Assembly: GCA_026196615.1 (NCBI GenBank)
Contig: JAPHSW010000210.1
Coordinates: forward strand, 1-51,914
Length of the DNA stretch: 51,914 nucleotides
Source of the DNA: Gammaproteobacteria bacterium
Lineage (GTDB): Bacteria > Pseudomonadota > Gammaproteobacteria > GRL18
Reading direction: 5' to 3'
The translations under genes and the position numbers were made by a program. This document shows, piece by piece, positions 14,148-26,034 of the stretch; position 1 is the stretch's first letter, and each line of letters opens with the position of its first letter. The notes under the pieces were generated by a model. That model saw only the letters and a list, made by a program, of their open reading frames with translations. It had not been told where the DNA came from and did not search any database.

Positions 14148-15661
14148 ATTCTTTCTCTGCATTGAACATTGACCAAATACCCTTGATCATTTGCAGTAAT
14201 TTGTATGGTCTTTCTAAAATCTCTATAACCAGCTCTTGTGCCAACGATGGTATATTTACCTGGTCTCAATTGAATTTTCTTTTCTGATATTTTTCCAAAC
14301 TGTGCCACTTTATACATACTAACATCAGTTTTAGTATCAGATAATATTGTTACTTTAATCAGAGTGGATGCTTTTTCAATATTTTTTTCAGCAAGTGTTA
14401 TTTTATTATTAAGCTTGGGTGTTTTTGATGTTGAATAATATATATTTTGTTTTTCTTTAATTTCATTTTTTACAAAATTTAATGCTTTTTTGGATTTTTC
14501 AAATACTTTATCATCTTGTAAACGTTCAGGTTTATTTACTATGTCATCAATCAATTCATTTAAATGACTATATTTTTTAACACGTTCTTTCCCGACTATT
14601 GCTGTACTGCTATTAGAATCAATATTGAGTATTTTCTGGTAGGAATTTTTTGCATTTTCCCATTGCTCATTGGATTCCTGTTTTCTTGCTCTTATTTGTA
14701 ATTGTTTAATATTGAGACTTTTCTTTTCTTCATTAAATCTAAGTTCTAATTCATCAATAATTGGATCATTGGCATTCAAGCTTTTTAAATATTTTATTTT
14801 TGTTTTTACTAATGCGAGATCATAATTATCAAAAGCTTCAAGTACTTGACTTACTGTATTATTAAAATCAAATTCTAATTTTTTTTCTTTTATTTCTGCC
14901 TGTTTTTTATTAATTAGTTTTAACTCAGGTTCTATTTTTATGGCTTTATCTAAGCTTAATATAGCTTCATCAAGAAAATTATTTTTTTCTTGCTCTAGTG
15001 AGTTATTGTATAAAACCATAACTTCATCACGTGACTTTATTCTTTCTAATCCTCTTATGACTCTTTGATCTTCTTCATGAATTGCTTTCGCTTTATTAAA
15101 AGCAATTTCAGATTGTTCTAAATTTCCTTCATTAAGATTGGTTATTGCATCAAGAATTATTTTATTAAAAAAATCCTCTTTTTTTAATAAAGTATCATCA
15201 ATTTGTTTGATTGCTTTTTTATAATCACTTTCAGCTTCACTATAATTTTTTTCTTTAATTTTTTGTATTGCAGATACCTCATAAGCTAACGCTTTATCAA
15301 AGTCTTCTTTTGACCAGATAGACAGTTTATTATTTTCAGCATCAACTTTTTTTAACATCCAATCCAGTTCAATCTTTTCATTAAACTTTATTTCAGGTTT
15401 TGAGTCTGATAATTTTTTTTCTGAATGGGCTATTTGTGAATCAGTTCTTGCTGAATTCTCTTTAATGTTTGATTCTTTTTTAAGTAGGGCAGGGGATTCA
15501 GATTGCCGTATTGGTTCTGGTTTTAAGACTAGAGAAAAAATAATCAAAACCAGGCAAATAATAATACCCACTAAAACAAAAACTAATGTTCCTGAGTGGC
15601 TATTCTCATTATCAGCTTCAGTACTAACTGGTTTAGAAGGCGCTTTTAATACAGTATTCAA
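14144..15661 (-). CDS. Membrane-anchored TPR/coiled-coil protein with C-terminal PEGA-like domain (505 aa)
   Basis: A TM helix (GTLVFVLVGIIICLVLIIFS, about residues 24-43) follows a short cytosolic N-terminus. From about 110 to 400 the protein is helical with TPR-like repeats, for example NYSEAESDYKKAIKQIDD, NFLDEAILSLDKAIKIEPEL and QWENAKNSYQKILNIDSNSS. The last ~75 residues form a PEGA-like beta domain (LRPGKYTIVGTRAGYRDFRK), shared in type with the downstream protein. Most of it is therefore probably periplasmic and acts as a scaffold. Its stop overlaps the next start by four bases. No catalytic motif is seen. Confidence 0.75.
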   Translation of the reverse strand: MNTVLKAPSKPVSTEADNENSHSGTLVFVLVGIIICLVLIIFSLVLKPEPIRQSESPALLKKESNIKENSARTDSQIAHSEKKLSDSKPEIKFNEKIELDWMLKKVDAENNKLSIWSKEDFDKALAYEVSAIQKIKEKNYSEAESDYKKAIKQIDDTLLKKEDFFNKIILDAITNLNEGNLEQSEIAFNKAKAIHEEDQRVIRGLERIKSRDEVMVLYNNSLEQEKNNFLDEAILSLDKAIKIEPELKLINKKQAEIKEKKLEFDFNNTVSQVLEAFDNYDLALVKTKIKYLKSLNANDPIIDELELRFNEEKKSLNIKQLQIRARKQESNEQWENAKNSYQKILNIDSNSSTAIVGKERVKKYSHLNELIDDIVNKPERLQDDKVFEKSKKALNFVKNEIKEKQNIYYSTSKTPKLNNKITLAEKNIEKASTLIKVTILSDTKTDVSMYKVAQFGKISEKKIQLRPGKYTIVGTRAGYRDFRKTIQITANDQGYLVNVQCRERI

Positions 15662-15692
15662 AATAGTATCATTCCAATTTTATTACTAATAT

Positions 15693-16898
15693 TTAAAAGC
15701 CTGTTTCTTTATGATAAATTTCTTTTAATAATTGTTTCCATTTTGCATATTGCTGATCAGCTGAACCTGTTAATTTAGTAGTTTTACCCTCAATATCAAT
15801 AACAATGGGATCAATTTCTGTTGCAAAGGAATCACCTAATTCTTCTAGAGCTTCTTTGTTCATCTCACTTTCTTTACTGGTTTGTATACCACTATAAAGT
15901 GCATATCCGCCACCAGCAATCATGACCGTTCTTAAAGCGCCTGTTCTATCCACCACTTCAGAATTCTTTGATGCTCCTAATGCTATAGCACCAACTATTG
16001 CTGCTATTCCTAAGGCTTTTTGTGTTAATGCTTTATTTTCTATTTCTCTAATTGCTCCTAATTCTTCACTACGATACTTTCTCCAGTTATCATAGCTTTC
16101 CCACATATCGGTATAATAGATATCATAATAATTATTAATTGTATCAACTAGCATTTCATCTCGAGATTTAATTGCATTAATCCTTCCTATCATTGGATCA
16201 TCTGTAGAGGGCAGTTGATTAATTTTATATTGACCATTACTCTCTTTTTTTAAGTAATTAGAATAAATATCTGGTGACATATATTTTGCAAATCTTATTT
16301 GTGATATTTCTTTTATATTTTCAATTTCATTTGGTGTCAGTTTTTGCCTGTATTTAATAATATCATTTGATATTTCATTGTATACATTTTGAAATGTATC
16401 GTGTCTTTCTATTTCTGTTTCTTCACGATCTTCATTTCTAACCATATGGCTATATTCTTTTTCAAACCATTTTTTATTTGTCGCATCAAAAACTTGAATA
16501 TTCAGCTCAATAGTTTCACCATCAGATTCTAATATTTTACCTTTAATGAGTAATTCACTTCCTTCACTTTCCTCAGGTATCACTCGTACATTGCCCCAAT
16601 ATCCTGTACGTTGCATGGTATATTTTAAATGAATCGGCATAAATCGAGCTTCAGAATTTCTTATTTGTTCTGACAGTCCCTTTCTATCATCTTCATCTTC
16701 TGGCAAAACACCGGGATCAAATAATTTTATAGAAACATCAAGCAATTCTTCAGCATTTATTTCTTTCTGAGCCATCATTGGTTTTACTTTATCAGATGCA
16801 GTATATCCATAAGGATTTGGGATAGTTGTGCAAGCATTCAATAAGACTATCAATGAGATAATGACTAATAAATGAATAGTTTGTTTTATTTTTTTCAC
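15693..16898 (-). CDS. Lipoprotein of the vWA operon (401 aa)
   Basis: The signal sequence ends in LLNAC, a lipobox with Cys at about residue 23 followed by TTIPNP. This suggests an outer-membrane or inner-membrane lipoprotein facing the periplasm. The middle contains mixed alpha/beta sequence. Near residues 295-340 there is a glycine/alanine-rich hydrophobic pair (ALGIAAIVGAIALGASK and TVMIAGGGYALYSGIQ) that could insert into a membrane as a hairpin. No known family is recognised. It sits between the small exported protein gene and the TPR gene with gaps of about 30 bases, so it belongs to the same transcript and may tie the inner-membrane motor to the outer membrane. Confidence 0.75.
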   Translation of the reverse strand: MKKIKQTIHLLVIISLIVLLNACTTIPNPYGYTASDKVKPMMAQKEINAEELLDVSIKLFDPGVLPEDEDDRKGLSEQIRNSEARFMPIHLKYTMQRTGYWGNVRVIPEESEGSELLIKGKILESDGETIELNIQVFDATNKKWFEKEYSHMVRNEDREETEIERHDTFQNVYNEISNDIIKYRQKLTPNEIENIKEISQIRFAKYMSPDIYSNYLKKESNGQYKINQLPSTDDPMIGRINAIKSRDEMLVDTINNYYDIYYTDMWESYDNWRKYRSEELGAIREIENKALTQKALGIAAIVGAIALGASKNSEVVDRTGALRTVMIAGGGYALYSGIQTSKESEMNKEALEELGDSFATEIDPIVIDIEGKTTKLTGSADQQYAKWKQLLKEIYHKETGF

Positions 16899-16925
16899 TC
16901 TTCTAGTACTCAGTTGTCGATACTA

Positions 16926-17753
16926 TTATTTAATAGTATTCTGTTTATATCGATAATACTCATCCCAAAGTTTTTCTTTTAACTCTGGGTCTGTTTCTTT
17001 TTCAGCCGCTTCTTTTAATTGTCTGGAAACAATATCATCATCTATATTATCTAATTTTTTTCTTTTATATTCCCTGGAGCTACTACTTTGTTTACCCTTA
17101 CCTTTTGACTGACGAGAGCTTTTACTATTGCTCTGTGTTGTTGAAGACTTTCTATTTTCACTCTCATTTTTTGATCGGCTTTCATTTTGTTCATTGTTAT
17201 CTGATGATTTCTCACTACCAGAAGCTGATGAACTGGCTTGTTCAGTCATTCTAGTTTGACTTGTTTGAGCTATTTTTTCATCTTCTTCTAATAACATTTC
17301 ATCAAAATCACCTAATGCATTCATGAGTTCGTCATCCAGTGATTCAACTTTTTCATCAGAGGTAACATAGGTATTATTATCGAGAGGCTTACTAAGAGTG
17401 CCATTTTTTGAACAAGGTAAATCTTTTAGAAACTTTTCACCATACTGTTCAGCTATCTGAGTGCAATATTCATTAATACGATGAGAAAGATATTCAATAA
17501 AAACAGAATATTCTTTTTGATTATGGAGTAGGGTAGATTTATCTTGATTAAGATCTAAATTGGATAAAGCTTCTTGTGTTTTTCTTCTTGTCGTATCTAA
17601 AGCTTGAATATTTTCACTGAGAGCTTGATAATTATTATTTGGCTGGTTTATTGAATGAGCAGTATGGCTTGCTACCATTATGAAAATAAAGGTCACAAAC
17701 CATGTCACTTTACAAATGATTATTTTCCCTTTCATTTGGTATCCACCATTCAT
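16926..17753 (-). CDS. Exported low-complexity coiled-coil protein (275 aa), first gene of the vWA operon
   Basis: The N-terminus has a hydrophobic signal segment (VTWFVTFIFIMVASHTAHS). ATG at about residue 7 (MKGKIIICK) is an alternative start. A helical domain with two Cys (EYCTQIAEQYGEKFLKDLPC) follows, then an acidic stretch (LLEEDEKIAQ) and a long Ser/Asn/Lys/Gln-rich disordered region (SSSASGSEKSSDNNEQNE and similar, about 165-235). It ends in a charged helix (EAAEKETDPELKEKLWDEYY). The gene heads the operon, downstream of gyrB with about 100 bases between. It may be a flexible periplasmic linker; no family is recognised. Confidence 0.7.
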   Translation of the reverse strand: MNGGYQMKGKIIICKVTWFVTFIFIMVASHTAHSINQPNNNYQALSENIQALDTTRRKTQEALSNLDLNQDKSTLLHNQKEYSVFIEYLSHRINEYCTQIAEQYGEKFLKDLPCSKNGTLSKPLDNNTYVTSDEKVESLDDELMNALGDFDEMLLEEDEKIAQTSQTRMTEQASSSASGSEKSSDNNEQNESRSKNESENRKSSTTQSNSKSSRQSKGKGKQSSSSREYKRKKLDNIDDDIVSRQLKEAAEKETDPELKEKLWDEYYRYKQNTIK

Positions 17754-17852
17754 GAAAAATTGATATTTATTTAATTAGTATAGCCTTATTTTAAGCTTAA
17801 TTAATTTTATCAGTCTATTCCTTAATGAATGATGAATACAAATACAGTAATA

Positions 17853-20309
<2,457 letters not shown>

Positions 20310-20469
20310 TTAAAAACAATCCATTTTATTGATTAAGAAGTTGATTAAATGACTATTATACTCGATATCTCATTAATCTTCCTGTATTTAGTCTTCATTT
20401 AATACAATCATTAATCCACAGTTTATATACAAGTTATACATAAGTTATTAACATTTTATTGGTATCGTT

Positions 20470-21585
20470 CTAATCATGTTCCACGTGAAACAATTTATAA
20501 TCTTCTTTGTTAATAAAATTATATTTTGAAGAATTAGTCGTTGTTACAAATATCTGACTATTGAAGGTATGCAGTATTTTAAATAAGATTGAAAGATTAG
20601 ATTCATCAAGTTCACTATCAATATCATCAAGAAGTAAGATATTATTTTCACGATTATTTTCAAGCTCAATCAAATATCTAAATTGTGCCAAAATAAGACA
20701 GATTATTACGATTTTTTTCTGCCCACGAGACAGAATATCTTTGGCCATATTTTTTTTAAAAGAAATCCTAAGTTCACCTCTATGAGTACCAAAGCGAGTA
20801 AAACCTGCAGATAAATCTTCATTTATTTTTTCTTTAAGATAATCATCATAAGATAAGTCTTTACTCCAACCCCGATAATACTTAAGAACAATTTCATCAG
20901 CTAAAGAAACCGAAAATGATTTTAGGTATTCAAGAAAGTAAGGTGTGATTTTTTTTATCTGATTAACTCTAAAAAGATCTAATTTGGTATTCAACTCTAC
21001 TAGTTGAGGAGTCCAACAATCTAATAATTCAAATTGGTCTTTTGATATAGTCTGATTTAATTTAAATGATTTTGAAAAATTAGATAAAAGATTATTACGA
21101 CTTGAAAGTATTTTTTTATAGGATCGCCAATCAGAAAGAAAATTTGGTTCCACGTGGAACACACCCCAATCGATAAATTTTCTTCTAATCGATGGTCCGG
21201 CATCTAATAACGTAAAACTTTCCGGTGTAATTAAAGCAAGAACAACCAAGTTGGTAACAGCTGATAAAGAATTTATTTTCTTAGAGTTAAGATGGAGAAC
21301 GGGTTGTATTAAATCTTTTGAACGACTAATACCTAAAGTAAAAGAACCTTGATCATCACTGATAAAACGAGAAAAAACAGTACAGGTATTCTCATCATGA
21401 TTAATGAAACTTTTGTATTTTGAACTACGAAAAGTTTTAGATCTCAATAGAAGATAGACAGATTCTAAAATGGTGGTTTTTCCAACACCATTAGAACCAT
21501 AAATAATATTGAAAAAAGGATGAGCCTCTAGAGTATATTCTTTTAAGTTTCGGCCATTGTGGATTTTTAATAATTCCAAAGGCAT
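20470..21585 (-). CDS. recF: DNA replication/repair protein RecF (371 aa)
   Basis: This SMC-like ATPase loads RecA at gaps together with RecOR. Walker A is GSNGVGKTTILES near residue 30, the ABC signature region is LSRGQKKIVIICLILAQF, and Walker B is NILLLDDIDSELD. Length and position between dnaN and gyrB are normal. The gene starts 17 bases after dnaN ends, so they are co-transcribed. Confidence 0.97.
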   Translation of the reverse strand: MPLELLKIHNGRNLKEYTLEAHPFFNIIYGSNGVGKTTILESVYLLLRSKTFRSSKYKSFINHDENTCTVFSRFISDDQGSFTLGISRSKDLIQPVLHLNSKKINSLSAVTNLVVLALITPESFTLLDAGPSIRRKFIDWGVFHVEPNFLSDWRSYKKILSSRNNLLSNFSKSFKLNQTISKDQFELLDCWTPQLVELNTKLDLFRVNQIKKITPYFLEYLKSFSVSLADEIVLKYYRGWSKDLSYDDYLKEKINEDLSAGFTRFGTHRGELRISFKKNMAKDILSRGQKKIVIICLILAQFRYLIELENNRENNILLLDDIDSELDESNLSILFKILHTFNSQIFVTTTNSSKYNFINKEDYKLFHVEHD

Positions 21586-21602
21586 ATAAGACTTACTCTA
21601 AC

Positions 21603-22727
21603 TTAAAGTCGCATTGGCATAACAACATATTTAGCTGCATCATTATTAAGACCAGAAATAAGACAACTGCTATTTGCATCGGTCAAACTTAAAATAACCT
21701 GATCCTCTTTAACGGCATTCAAAGCCTCCACTAGATATCCCACATTAAAACCAATAGAAAATTCTTCACCAGTATATTCTATAGCAAGATGCTCTTCGGC
21801 TTCTTCTTGTTCAGGATTATGAACTACTGCAATAAGATTATTTTCCTGAAATTCAAGACGAGCTGCTTTATATTTTTCAGTAGAAAGAACGGCTATTCGT
21901 GCCAAAGATTGTTTTAGAATATGACGATCAGCAATAATATTCTTGGTACAAAGTTCAGTCGCAGGAATCACACGTTGATAATCAGGAAAACGACCGTCAA
22001 TAAGTTTCGTCGTAAAACTGAGTTGATCAAAAATAATATTCATATGACTTGGTGAAATTGAAACATTCAAAGGCGTTTCAACATCTGATAATAAACGATT
22101 CAGTTCAGTAATTGCCTTACGTGGTACAATAAGCTGTTGGGTAGTATCTTTTGGAATATTGATCAAATTAGCAAGTGAATCAATACAAGCATAAGCCAAA
22201 CGATGGCCATCAGTAGCAATTGATCTCAATTCCTCATTATAAATTTCAAACAATAAACCATTAAGATAATATCTGACATCTTGATTCGCCATAGAAAACT
22301 GAGTTGAATCAATTAAGAATTTTAAATCACGTTGTGAAATACTAAATTCAGATGATGAACTCATTGGATCAAGATTAGGATAATTCTCAGCTGATAGAGT
22401 AATTAAGGTAAAACGACTTTTCTTTGATTTAAGAATAAGTTTATTATCAATTAATTCAAAATTTAAAATAACTCCTGAATCAAGATTTTTACAAATATCA
22501 AAAATCTTTTTTGCAGGTACAGTAAAGTCAAAAGAAAGTGAATCATCTTCAATATCAATCACAGTCGTGATTTCTACTTCCAAATCAGTACCTGTAATCG
22601 TAAATTTACCATCACTGATACTCACTAAAATATTCGAAAGAATGGGTAATGTTTGACGCTTTTCGACGACCCCAATGACGGATTGTATTGCTGGTAAAAG
22701 TTCATCAATACCAATTGAAAATTTCAT
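21603..22727 (-). CDS. dnaN: DNA polymerase III beta sliding clamp (374 aa)
   Basis: The ring-shaped processivity clamp has three repeated domains. Characteristic segments are EKRQTLPILSNILVSI near the start, ATDGHRLAYA in the second domain, IDGRFPDYQRVIP at the domain 2/3 junction, and the C-terminal VMPMRL that helps form the peptide-binding pocket. The normal length and the 52-base spacing from dnaA support co-transcription. Confidence 0.98.
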   Translation of the reverse strand: MKFSIGIDELLPAIQSVIGVVEKRQTLPILSNILVSISDGKFTITGTDLEVEITTVIDIEDDSLSFDFTVPAKKIFDICKNLDSGVILNFELIDNKLILKSKKSRFTLITLSAENYPNLDPMSSSSEFSISQRDLKFLIDSTQFSMANQDVRYYLNGLLFEIYNEELRSIATDGHRLAYACIDSLANLINIPKDTTQQLIVPRKAITELNRLLSDVETPLNVSISPSHMNIIFDQLSFTTKLIDGRFPDYQRVIPATELCTKNIIADRHILKQSLARIAVLSTEKYKAARLEFQENNLIAVVHNPEQEEAEEHLAIEYTGEEFSIGFNVGYLVEALNAVKEDQVILSLTDANSSCLISGLNNDAAKYVVMPMRL

Positions 22728-22779
22728 TAATGAATAATCCTCATAAAAACATTTAATTCAACTTTATTAAAACAAAAAT

Positions 22780-24258
22780 TTAAGATGTCAATTGTCTATG
22801 TAAGTTAGTATAGTCTTCTTCAACAATAACTTCTTCACTTCTTAATTCATCTATTTTTCTACAGGCATATAAAACAGTCGTATGATCACGACCTCCAAAT
22901 GCATCACCAATTTCAGGTAAACTATGATTTGTTAATTGTTTTGCCAATGCCATGGCAACCTGTCTCGGTCTTGCAACAGAACGCGTTCTACGTTTTGAAT
23001 GTAAATCAGCTACACGTATTTTATAATACTCAGCAACAATCTTCTGGATATTTTCAATAGAAACCTGCTTATCTTGTAAAGCAATTAAATCATGTAAAGC
23101 CAACTTAGCAAATTCAACTGAAATTTTTTGTCCTTGAAAACGTGCAGTAGCAATTACTCTTCGTAGTGCACCTTCTAATTCACGGACATTGGAACGAATT
23201 CTTTGAGCAATAAAAAAGGCGACATCCTGTGGTAAATCAATATTTGCCTGGGCTGCCTTTGATAATAAGATAGCAACACGAGTCTCAGTATCAGGTAACT
23301 CAATTGCAACAGTCAGTCCCCAACCAAAGCGAGATTTCAATCGATCTTCTAGACCTGACACTTCTTTAGGAAAGGTATCACAAGTCATAATTAACTGCTT
23401 TTGACCTTCAAGCAAAGCATTAAAAGTATGAAAAAATTCTTCCTGGGTTCTTTCTTTTCCTGCAAAAAACTGGATATCATCAATAAGTAAGACATCAACG
23501 GAGCGATAGAAATTTTTGAATTGATCGATGGTCTTATTTTGTAGTGCTGTAATCATCTCTTGAACGAAACGCTCTGAATGCAAATAAATTACTTTAGAAT
23601 CTGGATTGTCAGACATAATAATATTGCCAAGAGCATGAATCAAATGAGTTTTACCTAAACCAACACCACCGTAGATTAAAAAAGGATTATAGTTATTATT
23701 GCTCGTGCCTTCACTTATCGTTTCTACTATCTGCAAAGAAGCAGCACGGGCCAACATATTACACTTACCTTCAACAAAGGTATCAAAACTCATTTCTTTA
23801 TTTAATGCAGACTGGTATTTTTTAAATCGATTATCATTAATATCAGAATTATTTTTTTGATTTGTATTTTTTAGAGTTGCAGTCACTTGATCAGAAATCG
23901 TACTAAAAGTGCCTCCAGAATTATTAGACGGTGAAGAAACACTGGAATTTCTTTGAGAAGTTTTTTTTGAAATAACGTTATCATTACTGCTTTTCGAATC
24001 AGAAGATTTCTTATTAATAGTCCCCACCTGCATTTCAACCGTAATCAGATCATCCGATAATTTAGAAATAATATTTGAGATGTTAGATAAAAAACGCTTT
24101 TTTACAAAATCGATAACAAATTTATTTGGTGCAAATAGAACAAGTTGTACTTCAGAAACTAATTTTGCCTGGAGGGGTAAAACCCAAATTTTAAATTCTT
24201 GGGCAGGAATTTCTTTTTCAAGAGTTTGTAAACATTTTTCCCAAATATCGAATTTCAT
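22780..24258 (-). CDS. dnaA: Chromosomal replication initiator DnaA (about 492 aa)
   Basis: I choose ATG 24258 ([20 protein letters not shown]), which matches the conserved DnaA N-terminus; the longer frame from 24312 adds a Phe-rich extension unlike the family. Domain I is followed by a Ser/Asn-rich linker (about 95-150). The AAA+ domain has Walker [11 protein letters not shown] and Walker [13 protein letters not shown]. Domain IV carries the DNA-binding helix-turn-helix with [20 protein letters not shown] and [15 protein letters not shown]. It initiates replication at DnaA boxes, two of which lie directly upstream. Confidence 0.97.
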   Translation of the reverse strand: MKFDIWEKCLQTLEKEIPAQEFKIWVLPLQAKLVSEVQLVLFAPNKFVIDFVKKRFLSNISNIISKLSDDLITVEMQVGTINKKSSDSKSSNDNVISKKTSQRNSSVSSPSNNSGGTFSTISDQVTATLKNTNQKNNSDINDNRFKKYQSALNKEMSFDTFVEGKCNMLARAASLQIVETISEGTSNNNYNPFLIYGGVGLGKTHLIHALGNIIMSDNPDSKVIYLHSERFVQEMITALQNKTIDQFKNFYRSVDVLLIDDIQFFAGKERTQEEFFHTFNALLEGQKQLIMTCDTFPKEVSGLEDRLKSRFGWGLTVAIELPDTETRVAILLSKAAQANIDLPQDVAFFIAQRIRSNVRELEGALRRVIATARFQGQKISVEFAKLALHDLIALQDKQVSIENIQKIVAEYYKIRVADLHSKRRTRSVARPRQVAMALAKQLTNHSLPEIGDAFGGRDHTTVLYACRKIDELRSEEVIVEEDYTNLHRQLTS

Positions 24259-24864
24259 AAAAACCAACTTAAAAAAATAAAAAATGAAAAAAAACGGGTG
24301 TTTTTTTAACAAAAAAGCATCTAAAAAAGACTAAAAAAAACTGATTACTCTGTGGATAAGTCTGTTAATAAGTTATCAGGAACTTGGTTAGATAATGTTG
24401 AGAACTGTGTACATTGTATACTATAAAAATTTGATTCACAATTTATCCACACGCAGATCACAAATTACAAAGAAACTTTGAAATCAATTAAGTTTATGAT
24501 TATACAGGATTTAATTAAAGCGCTAACAGAAAACAGTGCCACTAATAATAAAAATAAATAAATATAGATCATTTATATTATTAAAACATTTTTATTTGAA
24601 ACTCTAAAAATTTCAAAATTTAAATTGTTAGGAACATTTTTGAATTTTGAAAAAATAAAAAATTGTTGTTTGTATTTGCAAAGCTGTTTTATTTAAAAAT
24701 ATATTGAATTTAAATATTGACTCTGAAGTGAAGAAAAATGTATAATCGCCTGCTCACAAAAGAGCCTTAATATGAATTTAGAGTTTTACCTTTTTCAAAA
24801 AGAATTAGAGAACTTTTGATTTAAATGCTTTAATTTTAGAAGAAAAAATACCGAGTAATATGCA
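24259..24864. other. oriC: Probable chromosomal replication origin region (oriC)
   Basis: This is the intergenic gap of about 600 bases between divergent dnaA and rpmH. It contains a consensus DnaA box in each orientation, TGTGGATAA at 24351-24359 and TTATCCACA at 24443-24451, with weaker boxes such as TTATCAGG between them. A very AT-rich stretch follows (about 24500-24700, many A/T runs) and is the candidate unwinding element. GATC sites occur at about 24466 and 24569. The rpmH promoter lies at its right end. Confidence 0.8.
24717..24746 (+). promoter_or_regulatory. Sigma70-type promoter for rpmH
   Basis: TTGACT at 24717-24722 and a perfect TATAAT at 24741-24746 are separated by 18 bases. 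The element lies about 120 bases upstream of the rpmH ATG and faces it. Confidence 0.8.
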
Positions 24865-24999
24865 ATGAAAAGAACATTCCAACCAAGTAATTTAAAGCGT
24901 AAGCGTACTCACGGTTTTCGTGCACGTATGGCAACAAAAGCGGGTAGAAAAGTATTAAATGCACGTCGTGCTAAAGGCCGTCACCAGCTAGCTGTATAA
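24865..24999 (+). CDS. rpmH: 50S ribosomal protein L34 (44 aa)
   Basis: The translation starts [20 protein letters not shown] and ends GRHQLAV. It is a full-length, strongly basic L34, the small protein of the large ribosomal subunit. It is the first gene of the rpmH-rnpA-yidD-yidC-mnmE cluster. Confidence 0.98.
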   Translation: MKRTFQPSNLKRKRTHGFRARMATKAGRKVLNARRAKGRHQLAV

Positions 25000-25027
25000 T
25001 ATTTACAGTAGATTTTATATGTCTCAA

Positions 25028-25101
25028 AGAGCACATAAACAATCAGATTTCTTTAAGATATCAATAAATCTGGGGATTATCTGAATTTAAGTAAGTGCTC
25101 T
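25028..25101 (+). promoter_or_regulatory. Nested stem-loop between rpmH and rnpA
   Basis: AGAGCAC (25028-25034) pairs with GTGCTCT (25095-25101). Inside it CAGATTT (25044-25050) pairs with AAATCTG (25066-25072). No U-run follows, so it is not a simple terminator. It could stabilise or process the rpmH-rnpA transcript, allowing different levels of the two products. Confidence 0.4.
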
Positions 25102-25197
25102 GACAGAATGTTATTAAAAATGTATTGTAGAAATTTAAAATCAGTGGTTTATTAAGTTAAATTTTTTACGTCCAATAAATAAACTGCTTTAAAATTT

Positions 25198-25572
25198 ATG
25201 TCTGACAATAAAAAAAGCGTTGATCAAAAATTCACTCGCGAACAAAGATTACTCCTTCCCTCAGATTATAAATTTGTATTTAATCAGCCAACACGCTCCT
25301 CAGATAAATTACTAACCATTTTAGCCAAACATAATCAGACTAAAGATCAGGCTCGATTAGGATTAGCTGTAGCAAAGAAATCAGTAAAAACTGCCGTTCA
25401 TAGAAACAGAATTAAACGTCTCACCAGAGAATTTTTTCGTTTAAATCAGGATAAGTTGGCTTGTGCGGATTATGTGATTTTGGTTCGAAATGGTATTGAT
25501 AAAATGGATAACGAAGTGATTACACAATCACTTGCCAAACAGTTTAATTATTTAAGAAAAAAACTAGCGTAA
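25198..25572 (+). CDS. rnpA: Ribonuclease P protein component (124 aa)
   Basis: This is the protein cofactor of the RNase P ribozyme, which matures tRNA 5' ends. The conserved start FTREQRLLLPSDYKFVF and the RNA-binding signature HRNRIKRLTREFFR are present, and length is normal. The short N-terminal extension (MSDNKKSVDQK) is ordinary for gammaproteobacteria. The gene lies about 200 bases after rpmH. Confidence 0.96.
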   Translation: MSDNKKSVDQKFTREQRLLLPSDYKFVFNQPTRSSDKLLTILAKHNQTKDQARLGLAVAKKSVKTAVHRNRIKRLTREFFRLNQDKLACADYVILVRNGIDKMDNEVITQSLAKQFNYLRKKLA

Positions 25573-25734
25573 GAAGATTTTAGTTCTAAGTTTTGAATAA
25601 AATATCCTTAAATAATTATTCATAACAAACAAGCCTTATTCTCTCTAATCTGGTAAAATCCCTTCTTGCGATCGTAACTTGAAAAAAAGCTTGCAAAAAT
25701 GAGTGCATATTGAAGTGGCACAAGGTGTGAGACA

Positions 25735-26001
25735 TTGACTGTTTTTCAGAAAATTGCATTAGGTATCCTGACAGGATACAAATATCTCATCAGCCCAGTA
25801 TTAGGAAACAACTGCCGCTATTTACCCAGTTGCTCCTGTTATACGCATACAGCCATCGAACGTTTTGGTGTGTTGCGAGGGAGTTGGATGGGCTTAAAAC
25901 GGATTCTAAGGTGTCACCCTTTTCATCCTGGGGGACTCGATCCAGTTCCAGAAGTGGATACTGAGAAAAAAACGATTGACTCAACAAATAACACTATTTA
26001 A
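25735..26001 (+). CDS. yidD: Membrane protein insertion efficiency factor YidD (88 aa)
   Basis: This small amphipathic protein assists YidC-dependent insertion. Hallmark motifs are [20 protein letters not shown] and [23 protein letters not shown], with the conserved cysteines. The start is TTG at 25735 with AAGGTG upstream; no upstream in-frame ATG gives a better fit. It precedes yidC by 33 bases. Confidence 0.93.
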   Translation: MTVFQKIALGILTGYKYLISPVLGNNCRYLPSCSCYTHTAIERFGVLRGSWMGLKRILRCHPFHPGGLDPVPEVDTEKKTIDSTNNTI

Positions 26002-26034
26002 ATAATCTTTAGAAGATATAGACAAATACAAACT

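Noticed and set aside
8262-17753. Zorya anti-phage system
   Set aside because: The channel gene resembles ZorA broadly, but there is no ZorB with a peptidoglycan-binding domain and no ZorC/ZorD helicase or ZorE nuclease, so the operon is not Zorya.
24717-24746. Promoter read as part of the oriC unwinding element
   Set aside because: The TTGACT/TATAAT pair with 18-base spacing faces rpmH and fits a promoter better. The AT-rich tract to its left is the better unwinding candidate.
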